A stretch of 64,000 bases of DNA from Aquatica leii (lineage: Eukaryota > Arthropoda > Insecta > Coleoptera > Lampyridae). The DNA is taken from assembly GCA_035610365.1 (NCBI GenBank), contig CM069432.1:181087027-181151026 (forward strand), in the 5' to 3' direction. The first letter of the stretch is position 1. The number at the start of each line of letters is the position of its first letter. The notes under the pieces are model-generated. The model was not told where the DNA came from, made no database searches, and saw nothing but the letters and a program-made list of their open reading frames with translations. The translations under genes and the position numbers were made by a program. This document shows positions 47,740 through 55,970 of the stretch, piece after piece.

Positions 47740-48110
47740 TAAAATAAGAAACAGAATTTCGCGAGAATAGGCAAGAAGCGAAACTCTAGCCGACTGGCAA
47801 GATAAGTGGCAGAACAGCAGTGAAATCAGATAGACGCACCAACTCATAAACGACATCGTCTCGTAGGTGACACGTAAACATGGTCAATTAAGCTACTATC
47901 TAACACAAGTGCTAACAGATCATGATTGTTTCGGCACTTATCTGAATTGTTTTCACAATAAACTAGACGCCCAGTGCATTTATTGTGAGGTTGTGAACGA
48001 CAAAGAGAACACGATTCTTCAATGAGAAGTGGTCGGTCTGTTCTTCGAGACATCGATACAGTATATGTCAAAAAAACCAAATGCATTGAGAGAGTATCAA
48101 TGCTTTGATT
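47740..48110 (+). pseudogene. R1-type LINE ORF2 C-terminal fragment
   Basis: The plus-strand text reads LARWQDKWQNSSEIRWTHQL (about 47785-47850), then INDIVS, TRKHGQLSYYLTQVLTDHDC FGTYL (about 47868-47945), and NKLDAQCIYCEVVNDKENTI (about 47955-48018), the zinc-knuckle region near the end of R1-clade ORF2. One stop and probable shifts are present. The knuckle's later His/Cys residues are damaged. GC-richer sequence to about 48540 may be its 3' UTR. It lies on the opposite strand from the LINE at 40-42 kb. Confidence 0.75.
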
Positions 48111-48689
48111 GTAATGATAATTAGGCAGAAAGAAAAAGGTTGTAGAAGTATATACTAATTAGATACCATAAGTTTTCAGAAGCCAATGTTTAACTTTTAT
48201 TTATAGACATGTTTTATGTATACACGAATTTTATTTATGGATGTTATTCTACATTATAGATTTTTTATATATGCATAAAATTTTACTTATACAAACATTT
48301 TATTTATGCATTTTATTATTTATTAAAATTGTTTTCTATAGACATAGTTATAAGTTTGTAATACTATTTTGTATTATATGACATTGAATACAAACTGAAG
48401 TAAACACCAATCGTTGATCCAACTTGTTTTCAAAACAGAATTGAGTTAGGAAGCCTTGGGCACCACGGGGAACACCAACTAAAAATTTAAAAAACAATAA
48501 AGCAGATGCCATCAAACTTTTTTAGGCAATAAAGGTAAGGTGTATATATCAGAATAAATATCATTGAGATACTTTGATACTCGAGTATTCAAAACGTAAA
48601 ATACCATTTGGGTACATAGAAACGCCACTAGATAAATACAGCAACCATTCGCTCTGTAGGTGGTGTTATACAGTAATAAATAACTGACA

Positions 48690-48740
48690 AAGTTGCACTT
48701 TTCATATTCGACGAATGCGAATTAAACAAAAGTGCAACTT
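48690..48740. repeat. 13-bp-arm hairpin
   Basis: AAGTTGCACTTTT (48690-48702) mirrors AAAAGTGCAACTT (48728-48740) perfectly. It is possibly part of a small MITE; no target duplication was recognised. Confidence 0.6.
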
Positions 48741-49074
48741 CACGATGTTACTTACAGCTTATAAATGAATTTTAGATACATTTTTATTAATGGTGATTTA
48801 TTAAAGTTATAAAATAAGTTAAAGGTAGGTTATAAAGTATATTATATATCGCCCCACTTCAGTAATTCTTGACGCGTGACGTCAGCCGTAGACCACATAT
48901 TCGCCCGCTGATTATAAATAGTGCTTAAATACAACGGTTTTGCGATTTTTTTAATAACAATTATTACATTTGTTGGTGTTTTACTCGTTCAAATACGTGT
49001 CTACAAGTTGCTTGTAAGAATTTCTAATTGTTACCAAGTTTAACTTAAAATTTAAACTTTAGTGTTCATTACGA
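48741..49074. other. No gene recognised
   Basis: Includes a GC-richer block at 48855-48910. No motif could be assigned. Confidence 0.35.
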
Positions 49075-49230
49075 TTAAAAATGAATGAATTAGGCGTTGT
49101 AAAAGGGCTAATAACATAAACCCTAATACTAGCGTAATTTGTTCTACTCATTTTACAGAGGAGAGTTATATGAACGATATTTACAAAACGAATTATTAGA
49201 TTTTTTAAATAAAATTGATTAATATGAATT
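49075..49230 (+). pseudogene. THAP-domain fragment
   Basis: The plus-strand frame reads RRCKRANNINPNTSVICSTH and FTEESYMND (about 49100-49175), then, after a one-base shift, LQNELLDFLNKID. The 'P..SVICS.HF....Y' stretch is the second half of a THAP zinc finger (C2CH), with its cysteine and histidine ligands present; the first Cys pair is not legible. THAP domains occur in P-element-like and other transposases as well as host genes. Downstream text (to about 49480) is rich in Lys, Glu and Arg. The identity of the full protein is unknown. Confidence 0.5.
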
Positions 49231-49864
49231 TGGTAAAAAAAATGGCATAAAAAAGTAAAAAATAGAATCACTACTTCGAACATTTCCACGGTGATTCTTT
49301 TAAAAAAGGCCCACAAGTTAAGCATTAAAATTAAGAAAAAATAAAGCATTACCATTATCAGAATGAACTATCAAAAAGAAGTGGAAAGAAAGGGAATACA
49401 CCAGCTCAAGAAACTGAAAAAGAAAAAATAAAACGAATATTTACAACTAAAAGAAAAATTGTATATATACCGTACAAATTTAATTTGATGTTTTTGTAAT
49501 TAAAAGAAATTCTTAAATTTATTATTGGATTGCTTAATTTTTTGTTCGTAGAATGCACAAAATTTGACAATTTTTTTTTGTTTCAAGTTGCATATATTTT
49601 ATAATCTATTTTAAGCATTTGTACAATTATACAGGGTGTATCTGAAATACGACTACAAACTCAAGGAGTAATTTCCTTGTGGCGTTAAATTGAAATTTTT
49701 TCCTTAAAGATTTGTTCTAAAGTCGTCCAGTTTTGAGACATTTGCAATTAAAGTTTACAGGCCGGTCCTGAATATCTAAACGAATGGAAATTGTTTGTTG
49801 ATTGTAACGATGCGGTGAATGATGTGTGTAAATGCTGTAAAACCCGCGAAACGTATTGATGTAT

Positions 49865-50069
49865 TGGGTTCTAATAAATTCAAAGATTTTATATTGTATT
49901 CTTTGTTATACTTGGTTATACAGCGTCTTACATCATGTATCCTGCCCTAGAGCAAACTTAAAAGTAATTTTTATTTTGCGTAGGGGGCGCGCGCAGCTTT
50001 TTCATTCGATTCACAGAATAAAAACTCATCAGAACTGTCACATGCAAACGGCATAGGTGGCGTGCTACA
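49865..50069 (-). repeat. 3' LTR of the Gypsy element
   Basis: Starts TG and ends CA. It differs from the other LTR at three positions: C/A after TGGGTT, T/G in the TGCCC(T/G)AGAG word, and T/C in TTCGA(T/C)TCAC. In element orientation it begins TGTAGCACGCC. Confidence 0.95.
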
Positions 50070-50082
50070 TTACCCCCTTTTC
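50070..50082 (-). promoter_or_regulatory. Polypurine tract
   Basis: GAAAAGGGGGTAA on the minus strand directly abuts the 3' LTR, the expected position and composition for the plus-strand DNA primer. Confidence 0.85.
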
Positions 50083-50300
50083 AGTGTAAACTAAAGATAA
50101 ACTATAAGTATTAAAATCTAAAACAATATTACTTTACACGATTTACATAGTAGTTCATGTGTATAATAGTAGTTGCGATACACTACTTAACTGTCATTAT
50201 TGTTGTCACAACGAAAACGATAGGTTAAACGCGCACATGATAGATTATGACATTTATATTGCTTGTATTTGTACCATTTCGTTGAATTTCGCAGGAAATC

Positions 50301-51959
50301 TTACCGTTCTGCCTGATCTGGTGGTAATTTCCGGAGGTATAGGTTTGGAAGTTTCAGTGGTTTCAGTTTCAGCAGTTGGTTGTAGGATTGTTGTAGGACT
50401 CCTCCTATGGCAACGTCAGAAGCGTCGACCATCAGAGAAAGTGGGGCATTCATTGCTGGATGTGCCAAGATTGTTGCATTTGCTAATGCTTCTTTTGTGT
50501 CGTCAAAAGCTTGATTGGCTTCATCGTTCCATATTACTAGAGATTTGTTCGTAATTTTTGGTCCACACAGAAGTTTGTTCAACGGTGCTTGGATGTGTGC
50601 AGCATTTGGGATGAACCTTCGATAAAAGTTAATCAAACCAAGAAACTGCCTCAATTGCTTGACCGTAGTGGGCTTTGCAAAATTCTGTATGGCCTCGATC
50701 CTGGATTTTGGTGGCATTGAGCCATGTTCATTTATTTGGTAGCCTAGAAAGAGCATTTCGGTTTTGCCAAAATTGCATTTTGCAGCATTGATTCTCACTC
50801 CGTATTTGTTTAGGCGACTAAATAATGTATGAAGGTGTTGAATATGTTGTTCTTCATCATCCGAGGCTATCAAGATGTCGTCGATGTATGCAAAACAAAA
50901 ATCGAGTCCACGAAGCACTTCGTCTATAAACCGTTGAAAACTTTGAGCTGAGTTTCTTAGTCCGAATGGCAGGAAAAGGTACTCGAACATTCCATACGGT
51001 GCAGTTATTGCAGTCTTGTGGATGGAATCGGGGTGTACAGGTATTTGGTGGAAAGCCTGTATCAGATCGATGGTTGTAAATATGGTCTTACCCTGTAGTT
51101 TATGTGCAAAATCCTGTATGTGGGGTATCGGGTAGCAATCGTGAATTGTCCTTGCGTTTAGTGCACGATAATCCCCACATGGTCGGAATTCACCACTTTT
51201 CTTTACAGCGAGATGTAGCTGAGCTGACCAGTTACTTTTTGAAGGCCTTATAATGCCTTGCTGCAACATCGTATCGAACTGTTCCTTAGCAATTTTATAG
51301 CGTTTTGCATCTAATCGACGAGGTCTACATGTTGTGGGTGGTCCTGGGCTAGTATTTATATGATGTTCGGTTGAATGTTTTACGGTCGAACTAAACACTG
51401 GAGGACGAGTAATGTCTGGGTAAGCACTTAACACTAATTTATGATATTTGTCTACTTCACTAATTGTTTTTAGGGACACTCCCAGGCTATGATGCACTTC
51501 ACCTGTGGTACATAACGAAGTTAGTTTATCAATCAACTGTTGGCTTCGAATGTCTACTAATAGGTTGAAATGATTCAAAAAGTCTGCACCTATAATTGGT
51601 TTTTCTATGTCAGCAACAACAAATTGCCAAACAAACTGACGCCGTAACTTAAAATCTAAATTTAACGTAATTGAGCCATACGTATTAATAACAGAGTTGT
51701 TAGCTGCGTAGAGATTGTATTTTGATTTGTTGTTTGGTTGTCGTATTGACGATCTTGGTATGACACTGAGCTCGGCACCTGTATCTATGAGAAATTGTTT
51801 TCTCGTGTTGGTGTCGGTTACGAATAGGCGGCAGTGTATTGGGGTTGAGGGAGTAGCTGCCGTGTCTACGCTGCCTCCATGGAGTTTTTTGACTCTAAGT
51901 AAGTGCATGGTTTGGTACACTTTTTGACACGTTCCTGGAAACGTTGGTGGTACCAACAT
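50301..51959 (-). CDS. pol: Gypsy Pol, protease plus reverse transcriptase, C-terminally deleted
   Basis: An uninterrupted frame of 552 codons; translation probably enters by -1 shift near 51887, so about 525 codons are used. The protease has FLIDTGAELSVIPRS, with the catalytic aspartate in DTG. The RT follows: FRPCGDYRALNARTIHDCYP, FTTIDLIQAFHQIPV, LPFGLRNSAQSFQRFID, and YIDDILIASDD (the catalytic YxDD), then the connection FLGLINFYRRFIPN. RNase H starts (LMVDASDVAIGGVLQQ) and then breaks into an unrelated tail ending QAER at 50301. RNase H activity and integrase are lost by deletion; everything before is undamaged. Confidence 0.92.
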   Translation of the reverse strand: MLVPPTFPGTCQKVYQTMHLLRVKKLHGGSVDTAATPSTPIHCRLFVTDTNTRKQFLIDTGAELSVIPRSSIRQPNNKSKYNLYAANNSVINTYGSITLNLDFKLRRQFVWQFVVADIEKPIIGADFLNHFNLLVDIRSQQLIDKLTSLCTTGEVHHSLGVSLKTISEVDKYHKLVLSAYPDITRPPVFSSTVKHSTEHHINTSPGPPTTCRPRRLDAKRYKIAKEQFDTMLQQGIIRPSKSNWSAQLHLAVKKSGEFRPCGDYRALNARTIHDCYPIPHIQDFAHKLQGKTIFTTIDLIQAFHQIPVHPDSIHKTAITAPYGMFEYLFLPFGLRNSAQSFQRFIDEVLRGLDFCFAYIDDILIASDDEEQHIQHLHTLFSRLNKYGVRINAAKCNFGKTEMLFLGYQINEHGSMPPKSRIEAIQNFAKPTTVKQLRQFLGLINFYRRFIPNAAHIQAPLNKLLCGPKITNKSLVIWNDEANQAFDDTKEALANATILAHPAMNAPLSLMVDASDVAIGGVLQQSYNQLLKLKPLKLPNLYLRKLPPDQAER

Positions 51960-52663
51960 AGCCCTGTTTTTGGTCGACTGCGTGATGCTGAACGATAACG
52001 ACGATGACGAGGTATACTTCGAGATCGCTTGTCGAGTTGTTCTTTAAGTTGGCGGATTACGTTTCGTAGCTCTTTTACTTGAAAGTTATCGCTACTTTTC
52101 ACTTGAGCGACCTGAAAAACTGATGCCTGTTCGTGTATGGCATCAGCTAAAGCTGCTAGCTCATTAACTGTTTTGTCAACTGATGCTGCTGCGAGGATGC
52201 TTTCCATTGATGATGAAAGTCGACTTTTCCACAGCGTAGACAGCAACGAATCGGGTACATCACAGCCAGCTAGGTCTCGCATGTGGCGAAGAAATTGGGA
52301 TGGTTTGCGGTCTCCGATTTCTTCTCGTTCAAGCAGCTGTTTCGTCTTCGATGACTGAGATACTGATAAACGGTTTATCAGTTTCTTTTTGAGGTTCTCG
52401 TAACAGTTTGCATCGGGCGGATTTAATAGTACGTCCTTAACGTTCCGTATTTGTTCTTGATCTAAGTTTGTGACCACGTGGCTGAATTTTGTTTTGTCCG
52501 CGGTTATGCTGTGCATGTGGAATTGCACTTCCAGCTGCATAAACCATAATTCCGGTTCGTTTGTCCAGAATGGTAGTACCTTGATGGTAGTTCGCGTGGC
52601 GTTGATTGAAGCGTCAACAATGGCGGTTGCGTTAACACCATTCGCCGTATTTGGTTCGGCCAT
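51866..52663 (-). CDS. gag: Gypsy Gag
   Basis: The first ATG of the open frame (52663) gives about 265 residues beginning MAEPNTANG. Upstream codons are open but start with GTG and are unlikely to be used. The N-terminal domain has KVLPFWTNEPELWFMQLE, the motif that opens the Gag capsid of many insect Gypsy elements. A basic RSRSIPRHRRYRSASRSR stretch and a CWYHQRF...CTKPC motif near the C-terminus replace a classic zinc knuckle. Gag forms the particle that packages the RNA. The frame is intact and its last 31 codons overlap pol in the -1 frame. Confidence 0.88.
   Translation of the reverse strand: MAEPNTANGVNATAIVDASINATRTTIKVLPFWTNEPELWFMQLEVQFHMHSITADKTKFSHVVTNLDQEQIRNVKDVLLNPPDANCYENLKKKLINRLSVSQSSKTKQLLEREEIGDRKPSQFLRHMRDLAGCDVPDSLLSTLWKSRLSSSMESILAAASVDKTVNELAALADAIHEQASVFQVAQVKSSDNFQVKELRNVIRQLKEQLDKRSRSIPRHRRYRSASRSRPKTGLCWYHQRFQERVKKCTKPCTYLESKNSMEAA
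51884..51890 (-). promoter_or_regulatory. -1 ribosomal frameshift site (A AAA AAC)
   Basis: In the gag frame the heptamer is read as (TC)A AAA AAC, exactly the X XXY YYZ pattern. Slipping back one base leads into pol (VKKLHGG). It lies eight codons before the gag stop and inside the gag-pol overlap, and the frame difference is -1, so sequence and arrangement agree. A downstream stimulatory structure was not analysed. Confidence 0.75.
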
Positions 52664-52740
52664 TTTGGTAGATCTTGTAAATTTTGTAAAATTCACTTAC
52701 CGGGAACACGTGGTTTATTTTATTGTCTATCGCACGATCA

Positions 52741-52754
52741 CGTCGGGGTCACCA
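52741..52754 (-). promoter_or_regulatory. tRNA primer-binding site
   Basis: The minus strand reads TGGTGACCCCGACG six bases after the 5' LTR. The initial TGG is the complement of a tRNA 3' CCA. Which tRNA is used cannot be told without a tRNA set from the same genome. Confidence 0.8.
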
Positions 52755-52760
52755 ATTTAT

Positions 52761-52965
52761 TGGGTTATAATAAATTCAAAGATTTTATATTGTATTCTTT
52801 GTTATACTTGGTTATACAGCGTCTTACATCATGTATCCTGCCCGAGAGCAAACTTAAAAGTAATTTTTATTTTGCGTAGGGGGCGCGCGCAGCTTTTTCA
52901 TTCGACTCACAGAATAAAAACTCATCAGAACTGTCACATGCAAACGGCATAGGTGGCGTGCTACA
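52761..52965 (-). repeat. 5' LTR of the Gypsy element
   Basis: Same length as the 3' LTR. It lies directly upstream, in element orientation, of the primer-binding site. It should carry the promoter, though no specific box could be assigned with confidence. Confidence 0.95.
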
Positions 52966-53289
52966 GATGTATTGTGTTAATTATTGTTTTCTTTAATTTT
53001 CCATCCTCTACAAAATCAATTGTTAATAAAATAATTAAAACAGATATTAATGTTTATTTCTTAGTATTATTACTGACCAATCCAGGTTTATCTTTGTTTG
53101 TAACTAAATCTAAACTTCAGATAATTAAATGTAATATTCAGCTTTCTTAGAACTGAGTTCGACAATCTGATTTATTTCTGTGTCGATTTTTTAATAAATT
53201 TCTTTATTTGATTCTAAAGTGATTCTTATAAACGTACTAATACTTGATAATATTTAATTTGAATATACTTTATTATATATAACAGCATA

Positions 53290-54330
53290 CTGTTTTAATG
53301 TACGGTGAGTGTAATTCTAACCATCACACCACACATTGTGGATTGAGCAATATCCTAATAAACAATTGCCTTCAATAAACTTTATTTTGGCGGATGTACA
53401 AGGACTTGGAGAAACTGGATGTGTTCTTTTTACTTACGAAGGCAATCGAACGAAGAATAAATATTTTCAATAAAATCAATTTTTTGTCAATGTATGTGCG
53501 GAATTGTAAAAGATCGACCACCAAATAACACTAGAAAAATAGACCTCGCGGCTAACGTGCCGCATAGTACGCTACATCTTGTTTTAAAGAACTATTCTTT
53601 GTACCCTTACCATGTTCAACAAGTTCAACAGTTAACGGGCGTTGATTTTGAACCGCGACTTACGTTTTGCGAGTGATTGTAGCGACAAGAAGCTTTTGAC
53701 CCTGATTTTAGTGCCAAAATATTATTTTCAGGTGTGTGTTGTTTTACACAAAATGGAGTGCTGAATTTTTACAACACGCATGTTTGGAATGAAGAAATTC
53801 CTCATGAAATACAACATAGTAACTTTCAGTGGCGGTTATCTATTAATGTTTGATGGGGTATTTTAAGAAATAATTTATTTGAACCGTTTATTTTACAAGA
53901 AAGACTTACAAACGACTTTTATTTTTACAAGAAATTTTTGCGCAACAGTTTGATTACTTAACTCTTGTTTGCAGAGCAATGTGGTTTATGCACGACAGAG
54001 CTCTTACACATGTAAGTCGCCCCGTTTGCGATTTCTTAAATATAATTCTTACGGCTCGTTGGATGGAAGAAAAAGCACTAGACGCTAGTCTACCCGTAGG
54101 CCAGATATTAACCCTTAATTTTTTTTCTAGAGTTATGTAAAAGTGAAGTATACAAAATTCTAGTAAATAATAGACAAGAGCTGCAAAATCGATTTTTTGC
54201 AGCTACAAATAGAATTAGAGAAAATGTGCAATTATTTACGCGAGTAACGAACAATTTTTGGCGACGTTTGTGTTTTATCTAATGGAGCAGTTATTTCTAG
54301 TATTCTTGAAAAGAATGTGCAGAATAGCAA
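53290..54330 (+). pseudogene. mariner-like (DDE_3) transposase, broken
   Basis: The order is clear despite frequent shifts and stops. First comes an N-terminal HTH (LMYGECNSNHHTTHC, about 53295-53340). Next are VQGLGETGCVLFTYE (about 53397), RKIDLAANVPHSTLHLVLKN (about 53530-53590) and YPYHVQQVQQLTGVDFEPRL (about 53610-53668). After a stop come ILFSGVCCFTQNGVLNFYN (about 53718-53775) and LSINV. Later blocks are MWFMHDRALTHVSRPVCDFL (about 53980-54040) and FFAATNRIRENVQLFTRV (about 54195-54250). The DEA...G and HDGAPAH catalytic aspartates are changed (FSGVC, HDRALTH), and WPPRSPDLNPLD is reduced to GQILTLNF. It cannot be active. Confidence 0.8.
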
Positions 54331-54625
54331 CTTTGTTAAATACAGTAATTTAACTACGCGTGATCAAATAACATTATTTAGTATTTATTTTTATTTTTGG
54401 TGTCAGCAAATTGCTGAAAAGAAATCAGCATTTTTCTTAGAACAGTTTCTTTTTATTTGTGGTGTCAACAACCTTAGAAGACTACAAATCCGTGATTTAC
54501 GATTTATTTTGTTAAAAATTTTGTTCTAAAGTTCTAAAGAAATTCTTATTTTGACATTCTTGCTTGCATTTATGCTCTAATTTCACCTGCTAAAATGGCA
54601 ACCCGTTAATTAGATACACCTTGTA

Positions 54626-55771
54626 TATAACACACGAATACGTTTTACTACAGAGTGAATCTAATTCACAAGTTCTAACAGAATATTTGCAACAAATAAT
54701 AAGCATAACAGACAATGTAAAGTATTAAATAAAAAATGTTAATTTTTGAAAATAAAATAAAAAGTATACATCAAGCAACACAAAAATTATACTAATATAA
54801 ATTATATTAATAACAAATAATCTAAAATAATTTAAAGTATTGAATGATTACGTAGCAGAACGTTACATAATTTTATATAGCTACGGTGATTTCAAAAACG
54901 CTTTTTAACTTTAATTGTTTTTTTAATGCAATAATCAATTTGCAACGTAGCAATCCTTAAAAGTAATGCAGCGTTTTATTGTATAATGGATTCAGTAGTT
55001 TACTGGCAGCAGTAAACGTATTGTTTTTTTATTATACTATATAAAATTGTACAAAAATAATTTTTATATACACACAAAAATAAATAAAAAAGAAAAATTT
55101 AAATACAAATAACATACTAAAATCGTAATACATAAGCAAGAGCGAGCATGGAGAAAGGTCTACTTTTAAAGTTTGCAGCAACGAAAGAGATATCGATTAT
55201 AACCTAATTAAGTACTTCAATATAATGTTGCCTACGAGTGATAAATTTTAGTTTTAAAATTATTGTTTCGTCCGATTACAATCCACGTTACAAATATCTT
55301 AACACTTTGTGACATTAAAGTTATTTTACACGTCATGTGGTCATACTCTCAAATATTATTAACATATCATTTAAACAATTTTTGAATAAATGTTTTTACT
55401 AATTACTACATTGTCAGTCAATGCAATTACAAACTTAGCAGTATCTTTGTTATCAAAAACATTTGCGCTTCTAGCAATCTTTAATAAGTACAACATTGAC
55501 ATACTTAGTGTTATAGATTTCACACAAATCACGTAAACGCAATAAAACTATTCTACAAAAAACATATTCCAGTTTGATCAGTTAATACCTTTTTTTATTA
55601 CGATGAAATACAGTATTACCAAAGAATTGCACTATTTTTCACAAGTTTTATATTTTTTATCAAAACCCTTTGTTTAATTAAATATCTTATAACAGTTTGT
55701 TCATGAAGAAGTTTAGTCTAAGTCTCGTCAGCGATTAATTAATTTATTCTTTAATTTTATTATAATGTTTG
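54626..55771. other. AT-rich DNA, no gene recognised
   Basis: No supported feature on either strand. Confidence 0.4.
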
Positions 55772-55970
55772 ATTGTGAGTAACCCCGGTTTCTACAGGAA
55801 GCGGGTGAAGCGACCACTTTAGATCCACCGAGTCCAATTTAAAAAAGAATTGTTACTACAATAGAGCTGCTGTGAGAAGTTTGGGATTAACATTTTGTAG
55901 ATCTGAAGAACCCTATCATCTAATTCAAAAAGTTTTCTAGCTGAGCAACAAAAATGAAGTTTAGTGATGA

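Larger units (their letters stand above)
49865..52965 (-). mobile_element. Young internally deleted Ty3/Gypsy LTR retrotransposon
   Basis: Two 205-bp LTRs flank a minus-strand gag-pol, and GATGTAT is duplicated on both sides (49858-49864 and 52966-52972; a 4-6 bp duplication is usual, so part of this may be chance). The primer-binding site, polypurine tract, gag, protease and most of RT are intact. RNase H is cut just after its first catalytic aspartate block and the integrase is missing, so the element is 3.1 kb rather than about 5 kb. It could be copied only with integrase supplied elsewhere. Three LTR differences (about 1.5 percent) suggest recent insertion. It is nested inside a mariner-like element. 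Confidence 0.93.
49632..54623 (+). mobile_element. mariner-like element interrupted by a Gypsy retrotransposon
   Basis: The left end is TA then CAGGGTGTATCT (49630-49643); the right end is AGATACACCTTG then TA (54612-54625). These are short TIRs with TA duplications. The Gypsy insertion (49865-52965, plus a 7-bp duplication) sits in the 5' part. Removing it leaves about 1.9 kb with a transposase on the plus strand. The 3' region after the transposase has a second partial copy at 35185-35400. Confidence 0.75.

Noticed and set aside
47844..48086. 80-residue minus-strand frame
   Set aside because: It is antisense to the R1-type LINE C-terminal fragment, whose protein motifs are clear on the plus strand.
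51715..52952. Plus-strand frames across the Gypsy element
   Set aside because: They lie antisense to intact gag and pol or inside the LTR.
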